Below the pieces are notes generated by a model. That model did no database searches, was not told the DNA's origin, and saw only the letters and a program-made list of their open reading frames with translations. From Mesorhizobium sp. (GTDB lineage Bacteria > Pseudomonadota > Alphaproteobacteria > Rhizobiales > Rhizobiaceae): 51,469 nt of DNA. Below are positions 22,705 through 30,400 of the stretch, piece after piece. The stretch spans positions 1-51,469 of the forward strand of contig NZ_JANINM010000141.1 of the NCBI RefSeq assembly GCF_024509055.1, written 5' to 3'. The translations under genes were made by a program, and so were the position numbers. Position 1 is the stretch's first letter; each line of letters opens with the position of its first letter.

Positions 22705-24819
22705 TCATTTCCCGCCTCTCGGGGCCGTGACTCCGCCAACGTTCGGCCTTCCCTTACCACCGAAATCTCCCTGTTCCTTCGGCCCTTTCTGCCCCGGGAT
22801 TCGTGGCATGTTCGGGCGGGCATGGGCGGAAATCCCGCCCACGCTTCCCGCGATCACGGTGTTACCGTGTTCCGTGTCGCCCCAGCCTTGGATTGCGGCA
22901 CCGAAGTAGGCGCCGACGCGCGGGGGCAATTCGAGAATCAGGCCGAACAGCCGGAGCAGGATATGCCACTGGATGAAACACATCATGCCGAAGCCCACGA
23001 CGATGCCGATGATCCCGATCGAGGCGTTTCCTTGGCTTCCGACAAAGGCGAAGTTCCAGGTCATCAGGAAGATGTTCAGAAGCACCACGGAAATCGCGTG
23101 GGAGGCGAGGAACCCGAGGACCGTGATCGGTTGCCGCAGCAGCAGCGAGAAAAGCGCATGGTAGCCGAAGCTTTGCGCCTGGTCAGCGAACTCCTGCCCG
23201 TCCATCCGGACGTGCACGAAGGCCCATAGGAGTCCCGCGATGGCGAACACGACCAGGTCCATCGCTAGAGCGCCGAGGGCGAAGATCATGAAGATGTAGG
23301 GCATCATCGGCAGCACATAGGACAGCACCGACCCTGCTACGATTGCGAGGCCGATGGCCCACCATCCAGGCACCATGACGAACTCCACGACCGCGCCGGC
23401 CGTCGAGGACCAGAAATTGGCCGCTCCTGTCGCAGCGAGGGCGATCGCGAAGGCCGTTTGTCCGCCGACCGAGAGCCTGTTGCCGATGGCGATAAGGTCG
23501 CCGACCGGATCGTTCCGCCAGCCGTCATATGCGGTCATGTAGTCAAGGACGGGATGCGAGATCGAATTGATCACGTCCGCCAAGACGGTTGCGTCGGATT
23601 CGACGGCGGCGAGATCGTCGCCGGACACGGCTAGGCGGTTTGTCTCTGCCCGGTTCTGTGAGCGGATGATGTCCATGGCGACGGCCATTTCGTTCTTGTA
23701 GCCGCCCCACGCGTCGGGATTCGGCTCCCGGTAAACAGGTCGCTCGCTCGCATACGACGACGCCTTTTCGGCGATCTTCGACATCATCCGGTAGTAGCTG
23801 CCGATGAGAGTCCAGCCGTGAGTTTTCACTCCCTCGACCAGCTTTCCGCGCGTCTCCCTGTCCTCGCTCGCGGACACCGCCGCCGCGCTGCCTGACACGG
23901 CTGCGTCATAGGCGTCGCCAATGGCATTCATCTGCTGGACGAGTCCGGGCACCAAGGCCCCCTGCGTTGTCCATTCGCGGATGTGGGAGAGGTCCGAGCT
24001 CATCGCCGGATCTCCGTAGATGCGGGCCGTTCCGCTCTGCCGGAACGAGTCCGCGAGTGGTCCGGCGGGGTCGACTGCGCGCACCTGTTCAACAAGTGTC
24101 TGCATCGCTTTCCGGCGATCTTCTCCGAAGCTGCCGAACTCCTCTGTGGTCGGCGCGGAAATCGTCAGGGAACCGCAGGCCTGCCCGTAGTTCCACGCGA
24201 ATCCTGTCACGACCGCAGGAGTGCCGGCCCCGAAGGGCACCCACGATTTTTTCGCGGGCCGGACAACTGCCTCGCCACTGGCGGGCGGCAGGCGGGAAGA
24301 AGCCGTCTCGCCTGTGTACATCGCAGTCCGCTCGACTGCCTGATGATGGATGCGAGTGCAGACCTCGCCTGTCACGACCTGCCAGGCAAGCTGGCGCCCG
24401 CCCGCCGATATCGGCGTGAGGCTGTGGCCGTCTTTCACCACATGCTCGACGGATGCCACCGCGATCATGTCGGCGGAATTCGTTCCCATCATGTAGATAA
24501 GGCGTTCCAGATGATGAATTCCGGCGAGTCCGGAGCCTGTAACGGAAACGAGGAAGCCGAAGCCCGCCACGACGCGCAGCGGCGCCCATATCTGGTGCCA
24601 TCGCTCGCCGAGTACTCTGCCGTGGTAAGCCGATTGAACGATGCCGATGATGACGTGCCAGCCCATAAGGAGGCTGGCAATGAAAACGAGCATCGGAATG
24701 AAGACCGATAGCCCGACCGTGAACCCGGTTGCCGTATCGACAGGCAGAAGATTCTCCGGAAGCTTCCAGGCGAGGTTGTCGGCATCGGGGATTGTAAAAA
24801 GGTCGATCGGGCCGGGCAT
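22705..24819 (-). CDS. DotA/TraY family membrane protein
   Basis: This 704-residue polytopic inner-membrane protein belongs to the DotA/TraY family of IncI-type (Dot/Icm-like) secretion systems. A hydrophobic pair lies near residues 33-60 (VGLSVFIPMLVFIASLLMGW) and another near 82-100 (LRVVAGFGFLVSVTGSG). A periplasmic domain of about 300 residues has scattered cysteines (GEVC, GQACG), and a cluster of five or six helices follows at about 450-640. The tail is Gly/Pro/Lys-rich. In IncI plasmids TraY is the receptor for entry exclusion. No other secretion gene is present. It starts four bases after the stop of the mobilization accessory gene, so they form one operon. Confidence 0.87.
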   Translation of the reverse strand: MPGPIDLFTIPDADNLAWKLPENLLPVDTATGFTVGLSVFIPMLVFIASLLMGWHVIIGIVQSAYHGRVLGERWHQIWAPLRVVAGFGFLVSVTGSGLAGIHHLERLIYMMGTNSADMIAVASVEHVVKDGHSLTPISAGGRQLAWQVVTGEVCTRIHHQAVERTAMYTGETASSRLPPASGEAVVRPAKKSWVPFGAGTPAVVTGFAWNYGQACGSLTISAPTTEEFGSFGEDRRKAMQTLVEQVRAVDPAGPLADSFRQSGTARIYGDPAMSSDLSHIREWTTQGALVPGLVQQMNAIGDAYDAAVSGSAAAVSASEDRETRGKLVEGVKTHGWTLIGSYYRMMSKIAEKASSYASERPVYREPNPDAWGGYKNEMAVAMDIIRSQNRAETNRLAVSGDDLAAVESDATVLADVINSISHPVLDYMTAYDGWRNDPVGDLIAIGNRLSVGGQTAFAIALAATGAANFWSSTAGAVVEFVMVPGWWAIGLAIVAGSVLSYVLPMMPYIFMIFALGALAMDLVVFAIAGLLWAFVHVRMDGQEFADQAQSFGYHALFSLLLRQPITVLGFLASHAISVVLLNIFLMTWNFAFVGSQGNASIGIIGIVVGFGMMCFIQWHILLRLFGLILELPPRVGAYFGAAIQGWGDTEHGNTVIAGSVGGISAHARPNMPRIPGQKGPKEQGDFGGKGRPNVGGVTAPRGGK

Positions 24820-24823
24820 TTTC

Positions 24824-25135
24824 TCACTCCCTCGAATCCGAGTCCGTCACCACCGGACTCGCCGTTTCCGAAATCGCGAACGCGGTCCCCACGAGGAGCT
24901 TTTTGTCGCGTTCGGCGACGTGCGACCGCACCAGCGCGGCGACGTAATCCGCCGTTACGTCGCCAACCTCGACCGCCTTGAGGATCATGCCGCCGAGGAC
25001 GATTTTCTTCCGCGTGTCGTAGCGCCGGGCGGCCTCTTTTTCCCGTGCGAGGAGCCGATTCAGGTCCGCCTCAATCTTCGCCTTCTTCTGGCGCAGTCCC
25101 TTTTCCTTCTCACGAACTCTTTCAAAATCCAGCAT
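24824..25135 (-). CDS. MobC/TraC/TraD-like mobilization accessory protein
   Basis: ATG 25135 is chosen for AAGGAG ten bases upstream and gives 103 residues. The first third is a charged coiled coil (RVREKEKGLRQKKAKIEADL). RRYDTRKKIVLGGMILKAV follows, which resembles the 'RKxxxLGGLL' signature of small relaxosome accessory proteins encoded beside MobA/MobL relaxases. It would help load the relaxase at oriT. It is divergent from the relaxase operon across the oriT candidate and heads the DotA/TraY operon. Confidence 0.75.
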   Translation of the reverse strand: MLDFERVREKEKGLRQKKAKIEADLNRLLAREKEAARRYDTRKKIVLGGMILKAVEVGDVTADYVAALVRSHVAERDKKLLVGTAFAISETASPVVTDSDSRE

Positions 25136-25423
25136 CCCGAAATCTCCTTGTTTGGGAGTCCGGCGGCGGACTCCCGGAAACCTCACGGCAGAAATCCGCA
25201 GGCCAAAAATGTTGAGGTTTGCAGGCGTAGCCAGCGAAACCCTAACGCCGGGAAACCGACGCCGATTCAATAGTTTGTCGGCCTCTTGAAGATCTCAATA
25301 GCGCAAACAAACATCGTTGCAGGAAGCCGCTACGGCGGTCCCCCTGACTAAGGGCGCGATTAAGCGTTGCAAGCAACGCATCGCGCCCTTCAGGCGGGGG
25401 CCGTGAGCGGCCAAGGAGGAGCG
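25136..25423. promoter_or_regulatory. Divergent mobilization control region containing oriT
   Basis: The 288-bp gap lies between the divergent accessory gene and the relaxase operon. It holds a strong nested hairpin (25350-25390) and should hold both promoters. Confidence 0.6.
25350..25390. other. Candidate origin of transfer (oriT)
   Basis: AAGGGCGCGAT (25350-25360) pairs with ATCGCGCCCTT (25380-25390). Inside, GCGTTGC (25364-25370) pairs with GCAACGC (25373-25379). One TAA bulge lies on the left arm. Read on the minus strand, the left arm gives TTAATCGCGCCCTT, which is close to the TAA-TGCGCCCT nick region I recall for RSF1010/pTF1-type (MOBQ) origins. This agrees with the MobA/MobL relaxase 900 bases away. 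The nick position is inferred. Confidence 0.75.
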
Positions 25424-25648
25424 ATGAGATACTTGATGCGCGCCATGGTCTACGCGCTTGCCTTCGCATCAGGGAGCGTCCCGCTACTGGTGATGGGGGA
25501 ATGGGCCGATTGGATTGTGGCGATATCCCCGGCGCTGCCATCGCCATTATTTGTTGCGCTGATGGTACTAGGCCCGCCCACAATCGCGGCAGCCTTCTAT
25601 CTCTGCGCGCTCTCGGTTGATCGCAGTCTGAGAACGCGCGCCGAGTAG
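25424..25648 (+). CDS. Small membrane protein (74 aa), first gene of relaxase operon
   Basis: AAGGAGGAGCG before ATG 25424 decides the start. It has two hydrophobic segments, AMVYALAFASGSVPLLVMGE and LFVALMVLGPPTIAAAFYLC. It is probably an inner-membrane protein made together with the relaxase. No family recognised. Confidence 0.75.
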   Translation: MRYLMRAMVYALAFASGSVPLLVMGEWADWIVAISPALPSPLFVALMVLGPPTIAAAFYLCALSVDRSLRTRAE

Positions 25649-25662
25649 GGGAGGATTCAGCC

Positions 25663-25908
25663 GTGACCGCCACCCCGATTTTTACAATCCGCCTACACTG
25701 GCAGCGCCTTCACGGCTCGCCGCTTCTCGCCGTCCAGGCGGACGGCCTCGCCGCCGCGCAGCTTCGCCACTACGGGCGTCGCGCGGGCCTTCGCGGGGTG
25801 ACGATCGATGAGGACGTGCCTGCCATGGTCGGCACGGTCGAGCAGCGGGACGCGCTGCTCTGTGAACTTGAATCCGCTGGCTATGAAATCGAGGAGGACA
25901 TGCAATGA
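25663..25908 (+). CDS. Hypothetical protein (81 aa) in relaxase operon
   Basis: It starts at GTG 25663 with GGGGAGG upstream. It is mixed alpha/beta (FTIRLHWQRLHGSPLLAVQA; AMVGTVEQRDALLCELESAG). It overlaps the next gene by four bases. Function unknown; its placement suggests a mobilization or maintenance role. Confidence 0.7.
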   Translation: MTATPIFTIRLHWQRLHGSPLLAVQADGLAAAQLRHYGRRAGLRGVTIDEDVPAMVGTVEQRDALLCELESAGYEIEEDMQ

Positions 25909-26300
25909 AGAAATCGAAAACCGCCGCCGCCACGCTCGCTGAGGACGATCCTTTTGGAGCGGTTGCCCTTGAGGACGACCCGTTCACCCTTCCGAGGCTC
26001 GCGCGCGATGCCGATGCCGACGAGTTCGCCGACCTGTTCGCGGACCCGTCTCCGGAGGATCGGTTGACGCTCCTCGCTGTCGCGCTTGTCGAAGATCCCT
26101 TTTCTACGACGCGCCCGGACGACGGAGAGAACCCTTTCGGCGGAGCTTCTTGCCTTGCCCGTTACGAGCGCGCCAGCGCCGCTTACCTCGCTGCCGTCCA
26201 CGCCGACGACCGCGACGAAGGCGACGATGAGCGCGAGGAGATTCTTCGCCTGATTTCGCTCTACTGGCTCCGCCGCAGCAAGGCGATTTGGCTCTCCTGA
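25905..26300 (+). CDS. Acidic protein with repeated (E/D)DPF motifs
   Basis: This 131-residue, very acidic protein carries four similar short motifs: EDDPFG, EDDPFT, VEDPFS and GENPFG, spaced over the first 85 residues. The C-terminal part is helical (REEILRLISLYWLRRSKAIW). It overlaps the preceding gene and ends one base before the relaxase ATG. Repeated short motifs on a disordered acidic chain suggest multivalent binding to a partner, possibly the basic relaxase. No known family. Confidence 0.72.
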   Translation: MKKSKTAAATLAEDDPFGAVALEDDPFTLPRLARDADADEFADLFADPSPEDRLTLLAVALVEDPFSTTRPDDGENPFGGASCLARYERASAAYLAAVHADDRDEGDDEREEILRLISLYWLRRSKAIWLS

Positions 26301-26301
26301 A

Positions 26302-28191
26302 ATGGCGACCTCGCTCCCGCCCGATGCCGCCATTTTCAACGCCCGCGTTTCCGTCTTCCAGCGAAGCGCGGGCCGATCCGCAGTGGCGGCCGCAGCCTAC
26401 CGCAGTGCATCCCGCCTTGTGGACGAGCGTATCGGCGAGGTCTTCGACTATCGGAAAAAGAAAACCGAGGACTCCTTCATCCTCGCCCCTCCGGACGCGC
26501 CTGCGTGGGCCTACGACCGCGCGCAGCTATGGAACCGCGTCGAGGCGGCCGAGAAGCGGAAGGATGCCGTTGTCGCCCGCGAGGTGTTGATAACGATCCC
26601 GCGCGACATCCCCGAGGAGGATCGCCGCGCCTTCGCGGAGGCCACCGTTGTTCCCTACGTCGCCGCCGGCGCGGTCGTCGATGTCGCTATTCATTGCCCC
26701 GCCGATGTGTACGGTGAGGAGCAGCCGCACATCCATGCCATGATCGCGCCGCGCTGCCTGGACGCATCGCAGCAATCCGGATTCGCGAAGACCCGCAACG
26801 CCGCCCTTACCAGCATGTTCGAGTCCGGAGGCCGCCACGGCGGGGAGCGCGGCGATGCCTTGAAAGCCGAGCGCGAGCGCATCGCCTCCCTCATGAACGC
26901 CTTCCTGGAAGCCGCAGGCAGCGGGCGCCGTGCCGACCACCGTTCCAACGCCGCCCGGGGGCTCGACCGCGATCCCGAGCCGACCATGGGCGAATCTCGG
27001 CTAGCCACCGTCAAAAAGCGGAAGCGCCACGATCGCCGAACGTCCCTTGTGGCTGGCATCCGCAACACCAGGATTCTTGAAAACCAGTTGTTCGAAACCG
27101 AGGAGGAAGTCATGGCAACGAACGCGACCAGGCAGGCACGCGGAGGCATTCGCCCGCGCTCCCGCATCGACTACAAGACGAGGCTCCTGAAGGAGCGCTT
27201 TCCGGACCTCCAGAACGCTGAAGGCTGGGCGGCGGGCCTCCACTTCATTGACGCTTCCGTGCCCGGTGCTGTCCGCATCGCCACGAAGGACGGCGGCCAC
27301 CTCGAAATCCGCGGCCGCCTCGCCAAGGTCTACGGCCAGCGCGGCCAGGCCGACGCCCTCGCCGCAGCCCTCCGCGCTGCCGATGATCTGGACGACATCG
27401 AACGCTTGGAGCAACTGAAGTCGCTTCGCCGCAAGGGCAACGGCGCCCGTCCTCGCCGGAACCCGGAAGAGGCGCCGCAGCTTCCTCCGGATCGCGTCGA
27501 ATCCCTCGCCGATCGTTGGCGCTCCCGTGGCTATCATCAGATCACCGAGGCGCCCGATGGTGTGTGGATCACCATCGGCAAATGCCGCTTGCAGGATCTA
27601 GGCGATGAGCTCCGCATCCACGGCCCGGCCGCGTCGGACGCAGCCGTGCGCGCCATGATTTCCAAGGCCGTCGATGAGTGGGATTCCTCACTGGAGGTCT
27701 TTGGCGAACGGGCTTTCAAAGACCAGGCATGGCTTGAGGCCCAGCGCCAGGGCGTCGTGGTTTACGACCAGGACACCGGTCAACTCTACGAGCCTTCGGA
27801 GGATATCCGGAAGGCCTTCGAGGGCGACCAGCACCGCATCCGTGCTGAGCACGACGAGATGACCGCGATCCGGAATCACAAGGCCGTCGCTAGCCTGGTG
27901 CTCGAGGCCGCTGCCGGTGACGACGACGCGCTCAAGAGGCTCCGGGCCAACGATCGCGACCTCGCCGACTTCATCACCTTGCACCTTGATGACGAGCAGC
28001 GCGGCAAGTTGGTCGGGAAACCCGAGGCCGACGTAGTTGCCGCCCTCCCGGCGTTCCGTGGCTATGGAAAGACCGCGAGGGAGGCCGAGGAAGCCCGCAG
28101 GAAGGCCGAGGGCTTCCCGTCGCTCGCCGACGATATGGAGGCCCTGCCTCCCGTGCCCGGCGACGGCTACGAGGAGAGGAGGCCGAGTTGA
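26302..28191 (+). CDS. MobA/MobL family relaxase (MOBQ)
   Basis: This 629-residue relaxase should nick the element at oriT and pilot the strand. The MobA/MobL domain covers about residues 10-190: AYRSASRLVDERIGEVFDY, LWNRVEAAEKRKDAVVAREV, LITIPRDIPEEDRRAFAE, and the metal-binding HxH in QPHIHAMIAPRCL. An arginine-rich linker follows. The C-terminal half resembles relaxase-associated regions with a repeated fold: RDRLLKERFPDL-like text near 295 and a domain with SLADRWRSRGYHQITEAP near 400. No helicase motifs are present. It starts one base after the acidic gene's stop and overlaps the next start. Confidence 0.92.
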   Translation: MATSLPPDAAIFNARVSVFQRSAGRSAVAAAAYRSASRLVDERIGEVFDYRKKKTEDSFILAPPDAPAWAYDRAQLWNRVEAAEKRKDAVVAREVLITIPRDIPEEDRRAFAEATVVPYVAAGAVVDVAIHCPADVYGEEQPHIHAMIAPRCLDASQQSGFAKTRNAALTSMFESGGRHGGERGDALKAERERIASLMNAFLEAAGSGRRADHRSNAARGLDRDPEPTMGESRLATVKKRKRHDRRTSLVAGIRNTRILENQLFETEEEVMATNATRQARGGIRPRSRIDYKTRLLKERFPDLQNAEGWAAGLHFIDASVPGAVRIATKDGGHLEIRGRLAKVYGQRGQADALAAALRAADDLDDIERLEQLKSLRRKGNGARPRRNPEEAPQLPPDRVESLADRWRSRGYHQITEAPDGVWITIGKCRLQDLGDELRIHGPAASDAAVRAMISKAVDEWDSSLEVFGERAFKDQAWLEAQRQGVVVYDQDTGQLYEPSEDIRKAFEGDQHRIRAEHDEMTAIRNHKAVASLVLEAAAGDDDALKRLRANDRDLADFITLHLDDEQRGKLVGKPEADVVAALPAFRGYGKTAREAEEARRKAEGFPSLADDMEALPPVPGDGYEERRPS

Positions 28192-28655
28192 TCGAACAGG
28201 ACGAACCCCACGCGCTTCGACGCTACATCAGGAACCGGGCGCACGGTCGCCCGGCCCCGGAATACCATCGCTTTGACCACGCGTTGGGCTGCTGGATCGA
28301 ATCGAACGAAACCGAGGCCGACGGCCGCCTCGACGGGAAGGCCTTCCGTCAGGTGCGCCGCCCCGGCCTTCCGTGGTGCCAGTGGCTAGGCAGGGACACC
28401 CGCATTGCCGAGGACCATGCCTTGCAGGCCTACTTTGAGCTTCACGCCCGCGAGCCGCACGACTGGCAGCGCCTGTTTAAGGAAGTTACCCGCAACCGTC
28501 GCCGTGCCCTTCGCGACTGGCAACGTGAAGGCCTTGGCCTTCTTGCCCGCCTTCGCGCGCAAGAAGCCCTTGGCGCCGACGTGCTTTTTCCCAGCGACCT
28601 CGCCGAGGAGTTTCGGCCTCCCGGCAAGGGCATGCGAAGCCTTCGAAATGCGTAA
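28188..28655 (+). CDS. Hypothetical protein (155 aa) downstream of relaxase
   Basis: It starts at TTG 28188, overlapping the relaxase stop, with a G-rich ribosome site (GAGGAGAGGAGG) upstream. It is Arg- and Trp-rich (ALRRYIRNRAHGRPAPEYHR; VTRNRRRALRDWQREGLGLL). A nucleic-acid contact is plausible from charge alone. No family recognised. It is the last gene of the relaxase operon. Confidence 0.72.
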   Translation: MIEQDEPHALRRYIRNRAHGRPAPEYHRFDHALGCWIESNETEADGRLDGKAFRQVRRPGLPWCQWLGRDTRIAEDHALQAYFELHAREPHDWQRLFKEVTRNRRRALRDWQREGLGLLARLRAQEALGADVLFPSDLAEEFRPPGKGMRSLRNA

Positions 28656-28727
28656 CCGATCGTGGCTGTGGATGGCTCGGGCGCGTCGCTGCATCCCCGA
28701 GCTATGAAGCCTTTCTCGGGCAAATGA

Positions 28728-29600
28728 TCATTCTGGCTTGTCGTTTTTCTTGGGCATTGGCTGAGAGGGGTCAACCACCTTCGGGATCTGAACGCTAGAT
28801 CCCTGCGGCGGATTTGAGTTGGCGGTCGACCGTTGGTCCTGTTGCTGGTTCTCTGCGCTTGCAGACGTGTTGGCTCGCCTGAGCAGTTCCAGATCTTGGA
28901 TTTGCTTCTTCATCGTGTCCAGTTCGGTGGCCAGCCTACTGATTTCCTCCTTGCTCACCTCACTCCTGCCAAAGAGGAATGAAGGTTGCGCGTATGAGGT
29001 TATTATCTGAATGGCAGCGAACAGCCCGGCTATGGCTGCAGCCCACCAGAGCCCGCGATTGCGCATACTCTCCACCGCCGTGGCCCCGGCCTTGTCCGCG
29101 ATCTTTGCAGTATCCAGAAACGTCTGGGGAAAAATCGTCGCCGCCGCCTTTTGGAGGCCACCAAGGTATTGGTTGAGGCTGGGTGCCTTCCTCAGCTTGT
29201 CATCTGGAACGCGGTCGTGCTCGAAAAAACTGACGCGGAGAAATGGATCTCCCTCGCTCACTGCATGATCGATCCTGCTGAAGTTGAGAAGCGTCGTCGA
29301 AATCGGGCCTGCCCATCCGGGATCAACAATCCCGACCGTAAGTGCCCAGATGCCCCGGCTAGTCAGCGTCGTTTTGTACGTCACGTGCCCGGTCACATCG
29401 TTCGGAATGCGAAACAATTCTGCCGAGGTGACCTGGACCATGTGGTTTGGCTTGAGGATGAAAGGACCAGAGACTTTCTTCCCCTCGTGGTCGTAAATGC
29501 TCCCCACGGTGAGGTCGAAGCTTGATCCTTGCCGAACTGGGTCGCTGCCCTCCTGGAAAAACCTCTTCGGGTCGAGGTGAGCCGCTGCTAGTAGTGTCAT
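28728..29600 (-). CDS. Membrane-anchored dCTP-deaminase/dUTPase-fold protein
   Basis: The 290 residues divide into a Dcd/dUTPase-fold domain (1-130), one membrane helix (184-204, LWWAAAIAGLFAAIQIITSY), a short coiled coil (215-243) and a Gln/Asn/Pro-rich tail. The core shows SSFDLTVG, LKPNHMVQVTSAELFRIPND, YKTTLTSRGI and IVDPGWAGPI. Compared with E. coli Dcd as I recall it, the Asp in VDPGW is kept (D93). The catalytic Glu of VLEF is Thr (T103) and the RSS motif is KTT, so classic deaminase activity is doubtful. It may bind or sense nucleotides. It is divergent from a dCMP deaminase 50 bases away. Confidence 0.82.
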   Translation of the reverse strand: MTLLAAAHLDPKRFFQEGSDPVRQGSSFDLTVGSIYDHEGKKVSGPFILKPNHMVQVTSAELFRIPNDVTGHVTYKTTLTSRGIWALTVGIVDPGWAGPISTTLLNFSRIDHAVSEGDPFLRVSFFEHDRVPDDKLRKAPSLNQYLGGLQKAAATIFPQTFLDTAKIADKAGATAVESMRNRGLWWAAAIAGLFAAIQIITSYAQPSFLFGRSEVSKEEISRLATELDTMKKQIQDLELLRRANTSASAENQQQDQRSTANSNPPQGSSVQIPKVVDPSQPMPKKNDKPE

Positions 29601-29650
29601 ATTTCCCCCCTATGTCTTGGTAAGTGCTTTGCTATCTCACAGGTTCTGTC

Positions 29651-30178
29651 ATGACAATTTCCGATTCTGATCGACAATTCCTAATTCGCTGCGAGGAAGT
29701 GAAAGAGCTTAGCCACGATCCGCACAGGAAAGTGGGTGTTGTAGTCGTCGATGGAGAGGGGCGGGCGCTATCCGTCGGAACGAACGCGCCTCCGGCGCAA
29801 CTCGGCTTGTCGAAGGAAGATAGCCACAGGTCGATCGCCGCCGATCCGGAGTGGAAGTACTTCGTTCTGGAACACGCGGAGCGGAATGCGATCAATGCGG
29901 CCCGGGACCGTCGAGTGAACCTGGAAGGCTCCACAATGTACGGGACGCTCTTTCCCTGTGCGGACTGTGCACGGGCAATCGTCGCCGCCGGCATCTCGCG
30001 TCTGGTCGTGCCGACGCCTGGGGGTGACTCGGTCCGCGACCTCAAATGGCTAAACCACTATCGGTACGCACTCCAAATACTCGACTTGGCGGGCATCGTC
30101 GTGGACACAGCTCCCGCCGAAGCCGAGTTGTCAGTGGAGGGGGGCGAGGGCGTTCGAGAAAAGGCCACTCAGCGATAG
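29651..30178 (+). CDS. dCMP/cytidine deaminase family protein
   Basis: ATG 29651 gives 175 residues; an upstream GTG at 29624 is open but has no better ribosome site. The zinc deaminase motifs are complete: HAERNAI (75-81, His plus catalytic Glu) and PCADCA (102-107, two Cys). The pattern VKELSHDPHRKVGVVVVD and GTNAPPAQLG fits deoxycytidylate deaminases. The product could change the dCTP/dUTP/dTTP balance, a known anti-phage strategy. It is the last gene before attR and is paired with the Dcd-fold membrane protein. Confidence 0.85.
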   Translation: MTISDSDRQFLIRCEEVKELSHDPHRKVGVVVVDGEGRALSVGTNAPPAQLGLSKEDSHRSIAADPEWKYFVLEHAERNAINAARDRRVNLEGSTMYGTLFPCADCARAIVAAGISRLVVPTPGGDSVRDLKWLNHYRYALQILDLAGIVVDTAPAEAELSVEGGEGVREKATQR

Positions 30179-30332
30179 CTGATGGCCGAGAGCATTTGTC
30201 TCGATCAGTTGGGTGCCGACAGGCTGGATTGTTGACAAGGCCGCTGGGGGTCGGTACATCGCATTAGTACAGAGGCGCAAGAGTGCGTTCGAAAAAGCTA
30301 TTGTTTTTCAATGGTCTGTGATAGTGCTTTTT

Positions 30333-30358
30333 GAGTTCAATCCTCTCTCGCAGCACCA
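30333..30358 (+). repeat. attR, right copy of the 26-bp attachment repeat
   Basis: Identical to 30-55: the tRNA-Thr T-arm to CCA, without the rest of the tRNA. It marks the right junction with the host chromosome. The 150 bases before it, after the deaminase stop, show no gene. Confidence 0.93.
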
Positions 30359-30400
30359 GTTCCTTTCACGAACAATCGAGACTGGCCGCAGCGCGGCGGC

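Larger units (their letters stand above)
30..30358. mobile_element. Integrative and mobilizable element in tRNA-Thr(GGU)
   Basis: A 26-bp exact direct repeat (30-55 and 30333-30358) bounds the element, and the left copy is the 3' end of a tRNA-Thr gene. A tyrosine integrase starts 82 bp inside the left end. Inside are a MobA/MobL relaxase, a mobilization accessory protein, a candidate oriT, a GPA-type replication initiator, iteron-like repeats, restriction-modification genes and other probable defence genes. There is no VirB/Trb set and no coupling ATPase, so the element should need a helper for transfer. Excision at the repeats would give a circle of about 30,303 bp. The gene content and repeats are seen directly; mobility is inferred. 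Confidence 0.93.

Noticed and set aside
25905..26300. DPF/NPF motifs as eukaryote-like endocytic adaptor signals
   Set aside because: The motifs resemble AP2/EH-binding peptides, but nothing else suggests a eukaryotic target; a bacterial partner is simpler.
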